Origin: Lentisphaerota bacterium
Lineage (GTDB): Bacteria > Verrucomicrobiota > Lentisphaeria > Oligosphaerales > JABHEG01
Reading direction: 5' to 3'
Assembly (NCBI GenBank): GCA_018676675.1
Contig: JABHEG010000280.1
Location: forward strand, 47,900-111,899
Length of the DNA stretch: 64,000 nt
Every line of letters begins with the position of its first letter. The stretch's first letter is position 1. Under the pieces are notes generated by a model, which was not told where the DNA came from, did not search any database, and worked only from the letters and a program-made list of their open reading frames with translations. Of the stretch, positions 12,001 to 18,502 are shown piece after piece. Made by a program: the position numbers and the translations under genes.

Positions 12001-14086
12001 CGGCGGCTTCCGCCTGCGCACTCACCAGGGGAGCCACAGGGATCGTCGCGGCATCATGCTGCCCGGCCTGGCTGCCCTCCCCATCCACATCTGCCTCCAA
12101 GAAGTTCCTTGGCATGTCGAGGGTGAGTGCGACACCCAGCCCCTGGATAGTGGCCGTGTCCACGGCATTCAGGACGATCACGACCAACGGGCTCCCAGCT
12201 GCCTGGAAGATCACTCCGCCGGTCAGTGCGCCTCCATTGACGGCCAAAGCGGTCGGGTCGACCGCGACCTCACCGATCGGCCGATTGAACTCCAGAATGA
12301 GCAGACCGGCGCCCGCCATGAAATTGTCGAAGTCGTAGTACCAGGCGTCGAGCACCAACTCGTCCGCGGCGGTGTCGGCGGTCGCGATGAAGTTCAGTCC
12401 CCACTGGTTGGCCCCGGCGACCGTCACTTCCTTGGGGCCGGAGAAAGCCAGCCCTGCCTTGGTCATCACGATATCGTACGCGCCGTCCGGAACCTTGTCC
12501 ACGGCCCAGATGCCGTTCTCATCGGTATAATCGCGGTCCGTGTCGTTCCAGACCATCATGCGCAGGAAATCTGCCGCGCCCTGTTGCAGCTTCACTTGAA
12601 CGCCCGGCACCGGATTCCCAGCGGCGTCAGTGATGCGTCCCGATATGATCTTGCCGCTGGCGGTATTCTCGTTTGGCTGCATGGACTTGCGGTAGACATT
12701 GCCGACGGATGCCCCCATGCCGCCCCACTCCGTCCCACCTGCCACGCTATCGAGGTAGTACTCCTCGACGTTGTACCAGAGATTTCCGCTGCCGCCCCAA
12801 CCCATGTTGAAGTGGTAGTACCAACGGCCGTCGATCCGCCCGTATCCATCACCGACAATCGCGTGTCCTCCACCAGGCGGCGGCAGCAACGGGTTGGTCA
12901 TACCGATCGTGATGGCGACAGGACGTCGGGCATCGAAGTTGGCGCGAGCCCCGTCGGCACCGCCGGCACCGCTGGCACCGGCATAGTTGAACTTGCCCGT
13001 GAATGCCGCCGAACTGAAATTGGTTCCGGACATGTTCGAACGTTCGATGTTGTACTTCATGTTCAAGGCCAGGCCCGCATCGAAGCAGAGAGCGCCGACC
13101 TGTTGCAGCGAGTGCTCCGACTCTGAGCCATCGGGGTCGAGAGTCATATTCGCCCAGTCGTAGGGCCCGCCGTTGCCGTTGCCGCCACGAAGCTGCGTCC
13201 CTGCCAGACTGGCGCCCTCGGGATTTGCATTTTCATCATGGAAGGTGACCGAGCCGCCCCCAGTCTTGTATCCAATGCCAAGTTCGGGCCAGGCAAAGTA
13301 GCGAATCATCTGGGCGGTAGCGGTAGCGGCACAGCCGGAGACCATGTTGGCCGGGTTGCCGGGGTCGAAGGTGTAGGAAGTCTGCCCAACCAAGGGCGTG
13401 TAGTAGTTGTAGCAGGCACGCCCACCTTCCGTGCTCTGGCTCCACTCGCTCTGCACAAAAGAGTCTACCCAAATCTCGGCCACAACCTCGGTACCAGCCG
13501 CACGGGCGCCCTTTTCGGCGGTAAGCTCGGCCCATTTGGCCTGATTGGCGACGACGTCCTGGTCGACCGAGCGGCCTCGCGTCGTCGCCTTCTCAACGCG
13601 GAACAACCGGGCAGGCAGGTCACTCGCGAGTAGAGCAGCCAGCGGATTGCGTGGATCGTCATCAAACCGACCTTCGGGTGAGAAGGCAACGACCGGAGTC
13701 AAGCGATCGTCCGCGCTGAGGATCAAGTAACCTTCGGGATCAAGCGCCACGACATAGGCGTACTCGGGCGTTTTCGCACGTCCACCCCCCAGCGTCCGGA
13801 TACCACGCATGGGCGCTGCCCGGCGGCTAGGATTGACCAGTTGCGCACCCAGGGGGGAGGGGGCGGCTTCGAGGAAACGCTCAGCGGCACGCTGCGCTTG
13901 CTCGCCCGTGACGGGCTCAGCACAGGCGTCCCAGCCCGTGACAAAACTCAAGGCAAGGACCAGGCCCATGAGTCGCGCGGGGCAACGGCGGAAGCTCCCT
14001 GCGAACGCCTGCTGAGCGATGCGATCGAGCCCGCGGATTTGGGACACGGACAGGACGAGATGGTGGAGTAATGCTGTCACCTTCAT
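1..14086 (-). CDS. Giant secreted streptopain-like (C10) cysteine protease with a long Ig-like and calcium-loop tail; 3' end outside the window
   Basis: The frame is open from the ATG at 14086 to base 1 with no stop, giving at least 4,695 codons; the C-terminus is missing. A hydrophobic signal core lies at about residues 40-56 (MGLVLALSFVTGWDACA), followed by a Spi-type propeptide ending near ILSADDRLTPVVAFSPEG. The peptidase core shows NMVSGCAATATAQ with the predicted nucleophile Cys252 and GGGHAIVGDGYG with His408. It closes with FNMGWGGSGNLWY, the streptopain Trp/Gly motif. The Cys-His spacing resembles SpeB. A carboxypeptidase-regulatory-like domain (ISGRITDAAGNPVPGV) follows at about 475-565. 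After it come many repeats of the type VTFSEPV, RLEFSENM and VSFSEPL, interspersed with acidic loops such as YRDADGNGLFEP, YHDRNENGQWDPGED and YRDLDGDCRVDAVD that look calcium-binding. AGGAGG precedes the chosen ATG. Another in-frame ATG at 14161 also has AGGAGG. The family assignment of the head is firm. The role (secreted or surface-attached protease or adhesin) is inferred. Confidence 0.85.
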   Translation of the reverse strand, partial: MKVTALLHHLVLSVSQIRGLDRIAQQAFAGSFRRCPARLMGLVLALSFVTGWDACAEPVTGEQAQRAAERFLEAAPSPLGAQLVNPSRRAAPMRGIRTLGGGRAKTPEYAYVVALDPEGYLILSADDRLTPVVAFSPEGRFDDDPRNPLAALLASDLPARLFRVEKATTRGRSVDQDVVANQAKWAELTAEKGARAAGTEVVAEIWVDSFVQSEWSQSTEGGRACYNYYTPLVGQTSYTFDPGNPANMVSGCAATATAQMIRYFAWPELGIGYKTGGGSVTFHDENANPEGASLAGTQLRGGNGNGGPYDWANMTLDPDGSESEHSLQQVGALCFDAGLALNMKYNIERSNMSGTNFSSAAFTGKFNYAGASGAGGADGARANFDARRPVAITIGMTNPLLPPPGGGHAIVGDGYGRIDGRWYYHFNMGWGGSGNLWYNVEEYYLDSVAGGTEWGGMGASVGNVYRKSMQPNENTASGKIISGRITDAAGNPVPGVQVKLQQGAADFLRMMVWNDTDRDYTDENGIWAVDKVPDGAYDIVMTKAGLAFSGPKEVTVAGANQWGLNFIATADTAADELVLDAWYYDFDNFMAGAGLLILEFNRPIGEVAVDPTALAVNGGALTGGVIFQAAGSPLVVIVLNAVDTATIQGLGVALTLDMPRNFLEADVDGEGSQAGQHDAATIPVAPLVSAQAEAAGLPIDPATPQVSSTQLLVDGAALPGTANPYATSAGTVQFLVTFSEAVQGVDADDFGLRLTKNFVNTSPWPFEEYAAKPDTPLPSAVITAVAPTDGAGTPTASPSATWTVTVSMGNGDGYVRLDVIDNDTIMDVANAEELGGMGAHNGDFFYSEFAYRFDNHGPVIVSASLAADNTYVDLTWNEPVGSTDSLAKTSSFSDLVPQYRWFNTNGAGGQQAGDALWLDRGVAQDNDFFRREDVVLMEPPFTTGLLDGTDRTGEFKNLQANVPVLGATTVAHVCYIELDGELGCSAGDGLFLDVGEVVGLGINFDETFTPGSDMWFWPSGAEPSVATLGAQVPDRTSYYAENAAIPVPDVDDLEAEFQTWVTGFLAGNNNGIWLDYSPADSIYTVGDITDGFVDEMVTGTEPADGQVGASAMPATAMYRDANSNGLLDGADLIWLDDGSTANAYDSGDTRLDDNGDPLPGVLNANALRVLLTKNGGTVTSVGISSITDVAGDALTEGASVTRCHLNYTPDLDLAGGAAPTYLNEYRVPAGVETIEIVPVEENVFDSLGNPADTQTTSGEMRLHDSSIPRVVDIILADDNYSAKVVFSERVYTNGNGISNHNPESVGDNVGDLTVDDFTAATNTNAININNISYSLANNYCILYFGNNAASRALVDPAATGATTLTVSIAAGDIFDFGGNAVPATDWDVTLRAPYDIDDPDSMPPRYFTTGDGAYLRYGTAPVETNTDTDAEGLTYNGIFYRDLDGDCRVDAVDLNFRNPYPNQTYTPALSTGGTFRVWVQNNDPEDTSNAPEDENLANVSDTNFTGGLPSRASSDWSEITVQSMSVYRVTTYYSTIRVLINQSQVRARTHGKRWVMISYNDSTDGTDGLPPASGETDTRERDGVHWYRQIVQNPDVADYYYVVGDFPPTMAWDGAPARPISAAMWRTTNYNKSGESSSYNSYDYLDIVFSEPLSSVGNTGWTPGASYGAGSSVHQKEGPYGPEIIDLLSGTAQTVRLWFNSTSVTSRTIGGGGNTSSAQVVDAAGNRNSTPHFTGTAIGVRNLDARYGVLGFSHDDSWTDLLAVDAESAEIEQYSSDSNSSAQFTHSLSANRVTLRGFDQGGFNPNSDAYWRQSNTGGEYLLAGSLNQSLSNANASITFSAAANNSNVTPGDGLLAGIGELRIYNSNLVSNSHVPGTVANGIFAMTPPVVIESGPVYAMVKVSPVTYSSTSRLDERERSVLGIDAAGRATDVIDGITLRFVDTSYGQFDPERDLLPLADDATSGVRLYKLFGTTGLVQLAAGGLEWGPWLTNAAGQAYREVVLRPLTSQAVPLDDAAGNDGFEYDIRVVTNVSFNLGDSFYVEVPNDGILFRRGRSGADFAAGWDTADGTPGLTFTGHVYVDSNSDGRWGMGETMMDIEDHWWPVPFYDANVPYQHRTQGEPMLSAIGSYQRNLHYAKRGHAPNPNTDPEPPGAANDNGTDLDYNVAYSPGDDVWYDIGGTLGVYDAGVDIPVISNSDEFRCAWSPHEEGCRSVQVRGAAPASVSSALPAGTIAAGSEPTAVLGFDMHDSGRGFAPRFPFGQTGGVVLEAVSKNLQGGLYSDKLVYARSAKTLRWNDGNVVAVGAGGRFILEGASGSFLVVAVTAASLPIANASVDVTISADVDRDIQQPAAIRGVRVHGVGPGNVAGNTGRLSLNGTQLTWQSDDGDGGTAGDPVDVAEGGLFVLSAERVSEADYLVIQVHDVHGATSEDLAHYPADGRVVSPLFAITGLEIMGVSDVVEQGNHLFSYDGISSLSWCDGSPTNVAVASDTLVLVPGNADGTSFVVVRRTSEALPAEPASDILFVNQSRLLRVAVTVNDITSFTSTHLLPLTADQDSGIALYRDANANGVFDGADVDEFVPLIETPIFGGSGSYTTTLYPDPTSRAAHLPNSHVSPHGGNDFFLAAQTSNDMSFGDRFSVSASAYEPTEPNTNGSPAFASGASGTITCTSVTNTVYRDETTSPWTIDAGRTGVSAPTVLFGIDHFLGVPGTVYLQGLTFTLHDVNGFAPTDDLMAMNDLTHTLRGVMLYADNGNGAFSRTADTVIPCDIVVDYNVGAGTYTITMLPINTGTDTLVPEASDSGLSDHFVCLNFSPELEYADELYCTVEVDGIEYSSGPGNAASRLQTHTLAATIKSNYGDLTTRVQTTLTAGLLVTEIGTSVADGYQDIELFFDPVSNAYYLRWNGQTVPLDMTAVASYTLGTGTNSITVTFDPFAFAAEDTLVDGDGTGSTGAGVPPAELLRDTLLVPIFEISGPGFDAGDLYYVDTDENGAWDVGEPIVLAGNGDALYKAADDDVVLGTPAEDAALTAFVPHDRLSFHDYDEDQAYTDGGQEAVVRDTDSVYTLPWLDYVIDTDGDATTGAGGAALLRAGDDLLSADSVSVAAGDTVSGYGAIYYHDADGSGGYTLGDDIVARPAEANGTIAGPLTFVATDKVLHDGDDSTVQVELGEALSRFQSTDYVSIERAGSVPLGYELREDIFRAYGDTFQPASCTWTFRVTKTTRTIRRYEADAPVPFNDPEDAMTDVIGIDLANSGATGVTLDGVTLRFDNMSEFNATIDLRALTNGGNYAGRDAGVLLYRDADGNGLFEPNIDTLIQPANAPAWTSSVIGGGITEYRVTFSLDSENLVASADLDGIYDFFAVVQPSEAANNYQDVDDGDQFRVRISDGDIGLSKPLNVASLTSTTVTIDTLPPQLSVEPVIADTDSDGYLNTVTFSFHEGTQPGNEDADDWTLADADGASDLSPVADSRLSLSTNTQVLTITLEDVDGTTGAITYQTTYDGDRFGLFDWAGNPVDFTAADLETSDTVPPLIVHNGIVVSSTWPTPDATVGVNTDLYYHDRNENGQWDPGEDIWQELGGNSVYNEGTDRRIWGGGDAWTTPDGYTQNAVQTNLYYNNQTIATTWSAAEDIWADRDTDTNDGQSDMDGAGVYNEGVDAQISHYRGEDVEILDLDEDGRIDTLKVTFSENVLDATLYTPNPPVNFWQDLPTTRWVLAGRGELTIDMSGPDDDANERDNNVLYFTFAPAQAGTYDTGDTPDLSVLTSTLTDEAGNLLQGTGIYQAGQATVSDHAKPVLVGARGNQAIASGEVPTATEVTLTFSEPVTDWTATDLSDLKTSPDGAIAATAPAFGGIDIDLTIDAQGRAVLTLNEPTASGGAWTEDATIEVNTGRVDHCIGDLDSNDMVDSTPAVQIRGLGSVGVASVEALDTNANGYLDAFRVTFDRPVDDTTLEGYSGMGTLVDVAANGNHWQIAGRDGFVFIDPNGPLDDDVTGNTVLYLVLSQEGGTPDTGTKPALTVANALLRSFDNEPVDATSVPATTDSAAPQIMTVIDYDQDSDGDVDTARLEFSENMDDSTIQANDFTIGAAAGAAVDQIYLLSAVFDGADTACVTRVRHSLANGDVVGGLTVTDVLSITSFEVSGNLSGSANSYVAIASNDDGVVFINAANGAEENGTDYADVGYTQDLPTDADTTDLAGILLANTADAGLDAQQDGAPPVVLSAKTTSENSVEVTFSEPVGSFQTGEVTADGGNITFDNPPDTTNNPVIVWQNGTDTWNTGATDAAADAGGTNASGVDKSPNTPDLTIDAGALADLSTEANPVAAVTSAGFIAAGVADGAKPVIIGVATYDGDTDGNVETAAIRFSEGIAGATVVPGEFRIDGAVATTESLGALVGTATGVGTQYVLDLDNADDDKNNTTGADFEWTDGGGANAARFDVGEAIATPVPANMVVLTTGAATGTAFAQVDYTGTTLLDDAASGNALDAGNDLGIGQYKFDLARPILMAAETYDDHTVKVSFSEPLDNGVDEDLISAAVTAGNFTIDDDTGGGEAFDLALTDDGSGGLESTDDNGNLQEFYLRISAATTWNTDATGTSAGVVSATNINGEHRTDVIPEVNVTLNALADTSGNGNPATEFTDTTDGTAPVVLNVTARAVQVDQTFGVGDYVFVRTQFSENLNVSAAGGTPTLTLLVTNSATADAV
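3309..3318. repeat. 10-base C/G homopolymer inside the giant gene
   Basis: Ten consecutive C on the + strand read as ten G in the coding strand and encode part of Trp-Gly-Gly-Gly. The frame is intact on both sides as given, so the copy present is 'on'. Tracts this long are prone to slippage during replication. Confidence 0.9.
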
Positions 14087-14091
14087 TCGGT

Positions 14092-14097
14092 CCTCCT
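14092..14097 (-). promoter_or_regulatory. Shine-Dalgarno AGGAGG for the giant gene
   Basis: AGGAGG sits 5 bases before the ATG at 14086 (aggagg-accga-ATG). A second AGGAGG at 14169-14174 precedes the in-frame ATG at 14161 by 7 bases, so two translation starts are possible, 25 codons apart. Confidence 0.75.
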
Positions 14098-14343
14098 TGC
14101 GTTGGTGTGTGTGCATATGTGATTGGGCTTGTTTGGATACGTGCCGTAGTGCGTCAGCCATGGTTCGGCCTCCTGGAGCAAGCAATGCGTGGCCCGGCGG
14201 GCAGGGCTCCACTGTCAGCTCGGTCGAAGGACGTGGAAGCCCGTCCGGACCGAAGGCGAAGCAGTGGGGAAGTACGGGCGGGGAGAAAGGCGGGAAAGGC
14301 TCCGGCAGAATGGGCCAATCGGCCTTGACGGGAAAGGGGTACG

Positions 14344-14384
14344 CACAACCACGGCATCCTCCGTAGGAGGATGCCGTGGTTGTG
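14344..14384. repeat. Perfect 19-bp inverted repeat with GTA loop
   Basis: The arms at 14344-14362 and 14366-14384 are perfectly complementary around a 3-base loop (GTA). No T-run follows on either strand, so it is not a canonical intrinsic terminator. It lies about 260 bases upstream of the giant gene and 370 bases downstream of the pilQ-like stop. It could be a leader structure, a rho-type terminator stem or a repeat remnant. Confidence 0.85.
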
Positions 14385-14521
14385 GTCAAGGCTCTGTCCT
14401 TCCGTGGGTCTCAATCGACCTCCAAGTGTACCCGGGCAGGCCTTTCGTCCCATCCGTTTTCACCGGACCTGCGCAAGTCGGGTCAAATCGGAGGGCTGCC
14501 TACCCATAACGTTCTTAAACA

Positions 14522-14550
14522 GTTATAGCACATCGCGTGCCATTCAGAAA
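14522..14550 (-). promoter_or_regulatory. Possible sigma70-like promoter for the giant gene
   Basis: On the minus strand, TTTCTG (14545-14550) is followed after 17 bases by TATAAC (14522-14527). The -35 is weak and the implied leader is long (over 400 bases), so this is tentative. Confidence 0.3.
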
Positions 14551-14756
14551 GCCGAAAAACGCGGCGATTCCGTCAAAAAAAGCCCAAATCGTTTTCGGTT
14601 TTGAGAAATCAAGAAAGAAACCGGACTAAACCGCTGATTCCGAAGTCTGGTATATCAGGGCTCTGAAACCCACACATATCGCTGTCGAAGGCGGGGAGCC
14701 CCGTTCAAGTCGGGGCGGAAGCTCGAGCGTGGCACGAGGACCCTCGCCGTTCGGCG

Positions 14757-17700
14757 TTAGCGCCTGAAATCGGGCAAGCCGCGGACCTCGTTGGCCCTGA
14801 TGGGCAAGCCGGCGGGGTTGACCAGGCGGGCGGTCACAAAGATCAACAGGTTGACCTTCTCACTGTACCGGCCCCTGCTCTTGAATAGCTCACCGAGAAC
14901 AGGGACATCCCCCAGAAGCGGGATTTTGTCCTCGAACTCACTGATACGTTCGCGAATCATGCCACCGAGCACGACGGTCTCACCATCCCAGACGATCACT
15001 TTGGTCTCAACGGTACGGGCACTGAGAATGGGCATCAGGGCCAGGGCCTCAATTTCCTGCCCATCCACGATCATGGTGTAGTTGAAGCTGTCGTCGTACC
15101 TCACGAAGTCGATCACCTGAGGCCGAAGATCCAAGTCGATTGAGTACCCATCGGCCGCTACGGTAGGGGTCACTTCCAGGATGACACCGATGTCACGGGC
15201 TTCGTCGAACTCAGGAATTGAGGGGCTGAAACTGGCGCCGACGTTCTGGGTGGCGGCGGTTACTTCCGGTTCACTCCAACTGCTCGGGAAGAAGCGCTCC
15301 TCAACCATGCGGAGAATCGCTGTATTACCGCTGAGAGTCGTGACCTTCGGTGCTGAGAGGATATCCGCGTGGCCGGACTGTTCGAGGGCATGGACGAGCG
15401 TTTCGAACACCAGATCTCCGATGATCGTGTAGGTGCCCAGGATCTTGTCAGCGCCCGCTTCCGCTGCCTTGAACCCAACGGCGCCGAACTGGGTGTCACC
15501 GAAGCGCAGTCCGGTGGAGAGATGGGTATTGGAGCCCAGCGGGTTGTCTTTCTGCACGCCGAGCTGCAGGGAGCCGCCGTTGTAATCCACCAGCTTACCC
15601 GAGCCCTGGAGATCGAACCTCTGTCCCGTCGCGTCAGCAACGGCGGTCACGCCGCCCTGGACGAGTCCCCAGTCGAACCCCAGGGTGGACATGGTCTCCT
15701 GATCAATCTCAACGAACTTCGCCTCGATTGTGACCTGGGTCGGCGTCACATTGATTTCCTGGAGGACTTTCTCCACCTTGCGCAGGTTCTCGGGGTCATT
15801 GTGAACAACGAGCTTGCCGGTGCGCTGGTAGTAGGAGATCTTGGCGCCTTGAGGGAAGGAAACACCGAAGTCCGAGAAGAAATTCCTCAGATCGAACGTG
15901 GCTGGACCGTCGTCATCATCATCATCATCATCGTCATCGTCATCGTCGTCGTCGTCTGATCCCCAATCGATATTCGCGGCCCGCCTTTTCGTCTTCTGGG
16001 CGTCCAGAACACCGGCCTGCACGGCATAGTAGCGCGTTTCCATCTCATCCAGCGCCTGGGACTTGTCCGCGATGATGACAGCATTACTCTCAACCCGGAA
16101 CTTCATGCCCGTGCCCATGCAGATGTAGCGAATCACTTCGCCCAGCGGGATATTGTCCATGCTCATGGTGATGTTCCGCTCCACGGGAGCTGCTGCGATG
16201 CCTGCTCCGCCACCATCGTCGCCAAGATCGCCGAAGTCGTCATCATCGCCAAAGCCACCCAGGTCATCGCCGCCGCCCTGGCCGCCGCCGCCCGGGGCCG
16301 CTTCCCCTCCGCCGAAGTCATCGCCGCCGCCGAAATCGTCCTCGCCGCCGCCAAAGTCGTCCTCACCAAAACCATCGCCGCCGCCGCCACCGCCGCCGTC
16401 ACCGCCGCCCCCGTCATCAGCCGGGGCCGCCCCAACCGGGGGCATCTGCAGGAAGATATTCACGCCTTCCCCGTCAGGATCCAGCTCAATGCTCCGGCGT
16501 TTGAGGACCTTGATGACCTCATCGATCGGCGTCTCCTCGAACTCGATGTTGGGAAGGATGATATCGCGAAGTTTCGCCCGGATTCCCGTCTCCTGCTCGG
16601 CTTTTCGGACGGCCGTACCGGTAATCTCAGCGGCGGGACCAGCCAGAAGCGGGGTAACCGGCTCAGCCCACTTCCAGTGGACCTCAGCCATCCGTTCCAC
16701 GACCATCGCCGCGTGCTTCTCGTCGGCGATCACAAGCAGTTCAGCATTGATCTTGCGGAGAGATCGGATGGCCCGGACCTCGTAGGGGTCCTTCAGGAGA
16801 ATCTGCTCAAACAGGTCGCGAGCATCCGCGTAACGCCGATTGTTGAAAAACACTTTGCCCTGCTCAAAGAGGACGTTGATCTCGAAATCGCGCTCGGCTT
16901 TGCTCACGTCAACGCGTTCGGGAGCAACAGCGAGACGCACCTCCACGTCACGCTTGAGTTCCAGATACTTCTTGATCCGTTCGTCCATTTCGGCCCGTCG
17001 AGTCGGGTCATGTGCAGCAGCCTGGTGGCACTTCCCGATGGCTTCATCGCACATTTCGGCGTTCGCAAAACGGCGCGCTTCCCGGGCCAGGTCCTGAGCC
17101 CAGTCAACATGGAGATTGTAGAGCAGGGCTTCGATCTGGCTCAGTTTCTTCAGAACGCGAGGCTCGCTGCGACTGATCTTCTTGAAGAGTTCCTGAGCAT
17201 TCTTGTAGTATTTGACGGCCTCCGCGTACTCACCGCTGCGGTATTCTTTGAGGGCCTTAATCACATAGTGCTCGCCAAGGAGTTCGAACTCCCGACGACG
17301 GACCTGTTCATTTGCTTCGAGCTCAGCGGGTTGGGGCTCCAGCGCTTTCCCATCGGCGACCGCATCATCGTCCACCCCATCTTCTATGGGAGCAACTGGA
17401 ACGGTAGCGGTTTCCTGTTCCTTCTCGGTCATCCGCGCTTCAACGGCCCGTTCGGCTTCTGCATCGATACGGCTCCGTTCGTCGACACTCAATTCTACCT
17501 TGGGCGCGTCCCCATCAGTCGTGGCCTCGGTCTTGGGTTCTTCCTTCTTGTCATCCGCATCGTCGTCGCCATCAGAGAAAAGCGCCTCAAGATCGTCCAG
17601 TGCATCATCGTCCGCATCGCCGGCGTCCTTGTCCTCACCGGCCTTCTTCTTGTCCCCATCGTCATCGGCCAGACCGAAATCGAGATCGGCGTCCCCCGCT

Positions 17701-17948
17701 GCTTCGCCCTTTTTTTCTGTCGCCTTCTCCTCACCCGCCAGCAACGCTTCGAGCTCCTCAAGATCGGCGTCGTCGTTCTTCGCCTTCCCTTTCCCTGCCT
17801 GGGCCGCGGCTTTGACCACGTCATCAGGCAAGTCCAGTGCGTCCTGGGCCCACACTGACCAGTGGCTGGTCATGCCCACGCTCACCAGCAGGACAAAGGC
17901 TCCCACAAGCCGCTGAAGCGCCGTTGCGCCAATCATACGTTCGTTCAT
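14757..17948 (-). CDS. pilQ: Type IV pilus / type II secretion secretin, PilQ-like (Amuc_1098 family)
   Basis: Predicted outer-membrane secretin ring of the pilus complex. The chosen ATG at 17948 has GGGAG 8 bases upstream and begins an evident signal peptide (MNERMIGATALQRLVG... to VWAQ); an upstream in-frame ATG at 17975 lacks an RBS. After the signal comes a long Asp/Glu/Lys-rich segment to about residue 160. A helical TPR-like region then contains KVFFNNRRYADARDLFEQIL. Next are an N0/STN-like part (NIPLGEVIRYICMGTGMKF), Gly/Asp-rich linkers, an Asp homopolymer, and the secretin core. Diagnostic C-terminal motifs are VVLGGMIRE and KIPLLGDVPVLGELFKS, with VNLLIFVTARLV at the end. At about 1,063 residues it is longer than proteobacterial PilQ, mainly through low-complexity insertions. 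It is the last gene of the pilus block and is separated from the others by a 550-base space, so it may have its own promoter. Confidence 0.88.
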   Translation of the reverse strand: MNERMIGATALQRLVGAFVLLVSVGMTSHWSVWAQDALDLPDDVVKAAAQAGKGKAKNDDADLEELEALLAGEEKATEKKGEAAGDADLDFGLADDDGDKKKAGEDKDAGDADDDALDDLEALFSDGDDDADDKKEEPKTEATTDGDAPKVELSVDERSRIDAEAERAVEARMTEKEQETATVPVAPIEDGVDDDAVADGKALEPQPAELEANEQVRRREFELLGEHYVIKALKEYRSGEYAEAVKYYKNAQELFKKISRSEPRVLKKLSQIEALLYNLHVDWAQDLAREARRFANAEMCDEAIGKCHQAAAHDPTRRAEMDERIKKYLELKRDVEVRLAVAPERVDVSKAERDFEINVLFEQGKVFFNNRRYADARDLFEQILLKDPYEVRAIRSLRKINAELLVIADEKHAAMVVERMAEVHWKWAEPVTPLLAGPAAEITGTAVRKAEQETGIRAKLRDIILPNIEFEETPIDEVIKVLKRRSIELDPDGEGVNIFLQMPPVGAAPADDGGGGDGGGGGGGDGFGEDDFGGGEDDFGGGDDFGGGEAAPGGGGQGGGDDLGGFGDDDDFGDLGDDGGGAGIAAAPVERNITMSMDNIPLGEVIRYICMGTGMKFRVESNAVIIADKSQALDEMETRYYAVQAGVLDAQKTKRRAANIDWGSDDDDDDDDDDDDDDDDGPATFDLRNFFSDFGVSFPQGAKISYYQRTGKLVVHNDPENLRKVEKVLQEINVTPTQVTIEAKFVEIDQETMSTLGFDWGLVQGGVTAVADATGQRFDLQGSGKLVDYNGGSLQLGVQKDNPLGSNTHLSTGLRFGDTQFGAVGFKAAEAGADKILGTYTIIGDLVFETLVHALEQSGHADILSAPKVTTLSGNTAILRMVEERFFPSSWSEPEVTAATQNVGASFSPSIPEFDEARDIGVILEVTPTVAADGYSIDLDLRPQVIDFVRYDDSFNYTMIVDGQEIEALALMPILSARTVETKVIVWDGETVVLGGMIRERISEFEDKIPLLGDVPVLGELFKSRGRYSEKVNLLIFVTARLVNPAGLPIRANEVRGLPDFRR
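15909..15956 (-). repeat. Aspartate codon microsatellite in pilQ-like gene
   Basis: Sixteen consecutive GAC/GAT codons encode an Asp homopolymer just before the secretin N-domain segment. The trinucleotide structure allows in-frame length changes. Similar acidic runs occur in the PilM-like gene of the same block. Confidence 0.85.
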
Positions 17949-18502
17949 ATACTGTACTCCCACACGTGAAGGCATGAGTTCTGAATCCGCCAGTCGTTCT
18001 GCCGAGAGATTGGGGACACGATACGTTCCCGCAGGCCGCCATCGGCCACCTCGATCATCTCGAGAGTGCCGGCCATCGCACCCGATCTCTCAGGCTTTCC
18101 AACCTGATTCGCTTCTCTCGTTTGGTACTCTGTCTGTTGCCACCTCGGCAGGTAAGGCCCCTTGCCGCTGGAGTCAACGGAGTGGATGCCACGCAAGGGC
18201 ATCCGTCGCGATCTGTATATACCTCATGGTCCGTCGTAGCCACACGTTGTTCGCGGAAACCACGCGAGCAGATTGTGGCTGCACCGCCCTAACTCATCCG
18301 TCTTGTCGGCAGAACTGTATGTCGTGTTTGCAGTCCCAACCACGCTCCGGCTAGATCTTGCCATCCGAAAATGGCAGTTTCCTGCAGCCAAACGCGGCTG
18401 AAGAGTGCATACAATACCCTGTATTTGGCGATAATCCCACCGTCATGCGATTGCGCCAATGGACATGGGCCGGCGACGCGCAACGCGCGCAGACCCGCGA
18501 AC
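17949..18502. other. Intergenic region upstream of the pilQ-like gene
   Basis: I see no convincing gene here. An 85-codon minus-strand frame (18202 to 17945) overlaps the secretin start by ATGA but has no RBS and no recognisable protein character. A 7-bp inverted repeat (18184-18190 / 18198-18204) and small hairpins near 18360-18405 are present. A TATATA near 18216 could be a -10 box but has no good -35. Confidence 0.4.

Larger units (their letters stand above)
14087..14756. other. Intergenic region between pilQ-like gene and giant protease gene
   Basis: This 670-base space holds no convincing gene. It contains the leader of the giant gene: an upstream in-frame ATG at 14161 with AGGAGG at 14169-14174, the main RBS AGGAGG at 14092-14097, a perfect 19-bp hairpin at 14344-14384, a weak promoter candidate at 14522-14550, and a small GC hairpin at 14698-14716 just downstream of the pilQ-like stop. 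Confidence 0.6.

Noticed and set aside
14698..14716. tRNA-like T-arm (GCCCCG, 7-base loop TTCAAGT, CGGGGC)
   Set aside because: The T-loop sequence is perfect but the bases where an acceptor, D-arm and anticodon arm should lie do not pair. It is better read as a small hairpin after the secretin gene.
17949..17975. Longer start of the secretin at ATG 17975
   Set aside because: No RBS and the extension would break the signal peptide; ATG 17948 has GGGAG and a clean signal sequence.
17945..18202. 85-codon frame overlapping the secretin start by ATGA
   Set aside because: No RBS at its ATG, mixed codon use and no recognisable protein character. The overlap alone is not enough.
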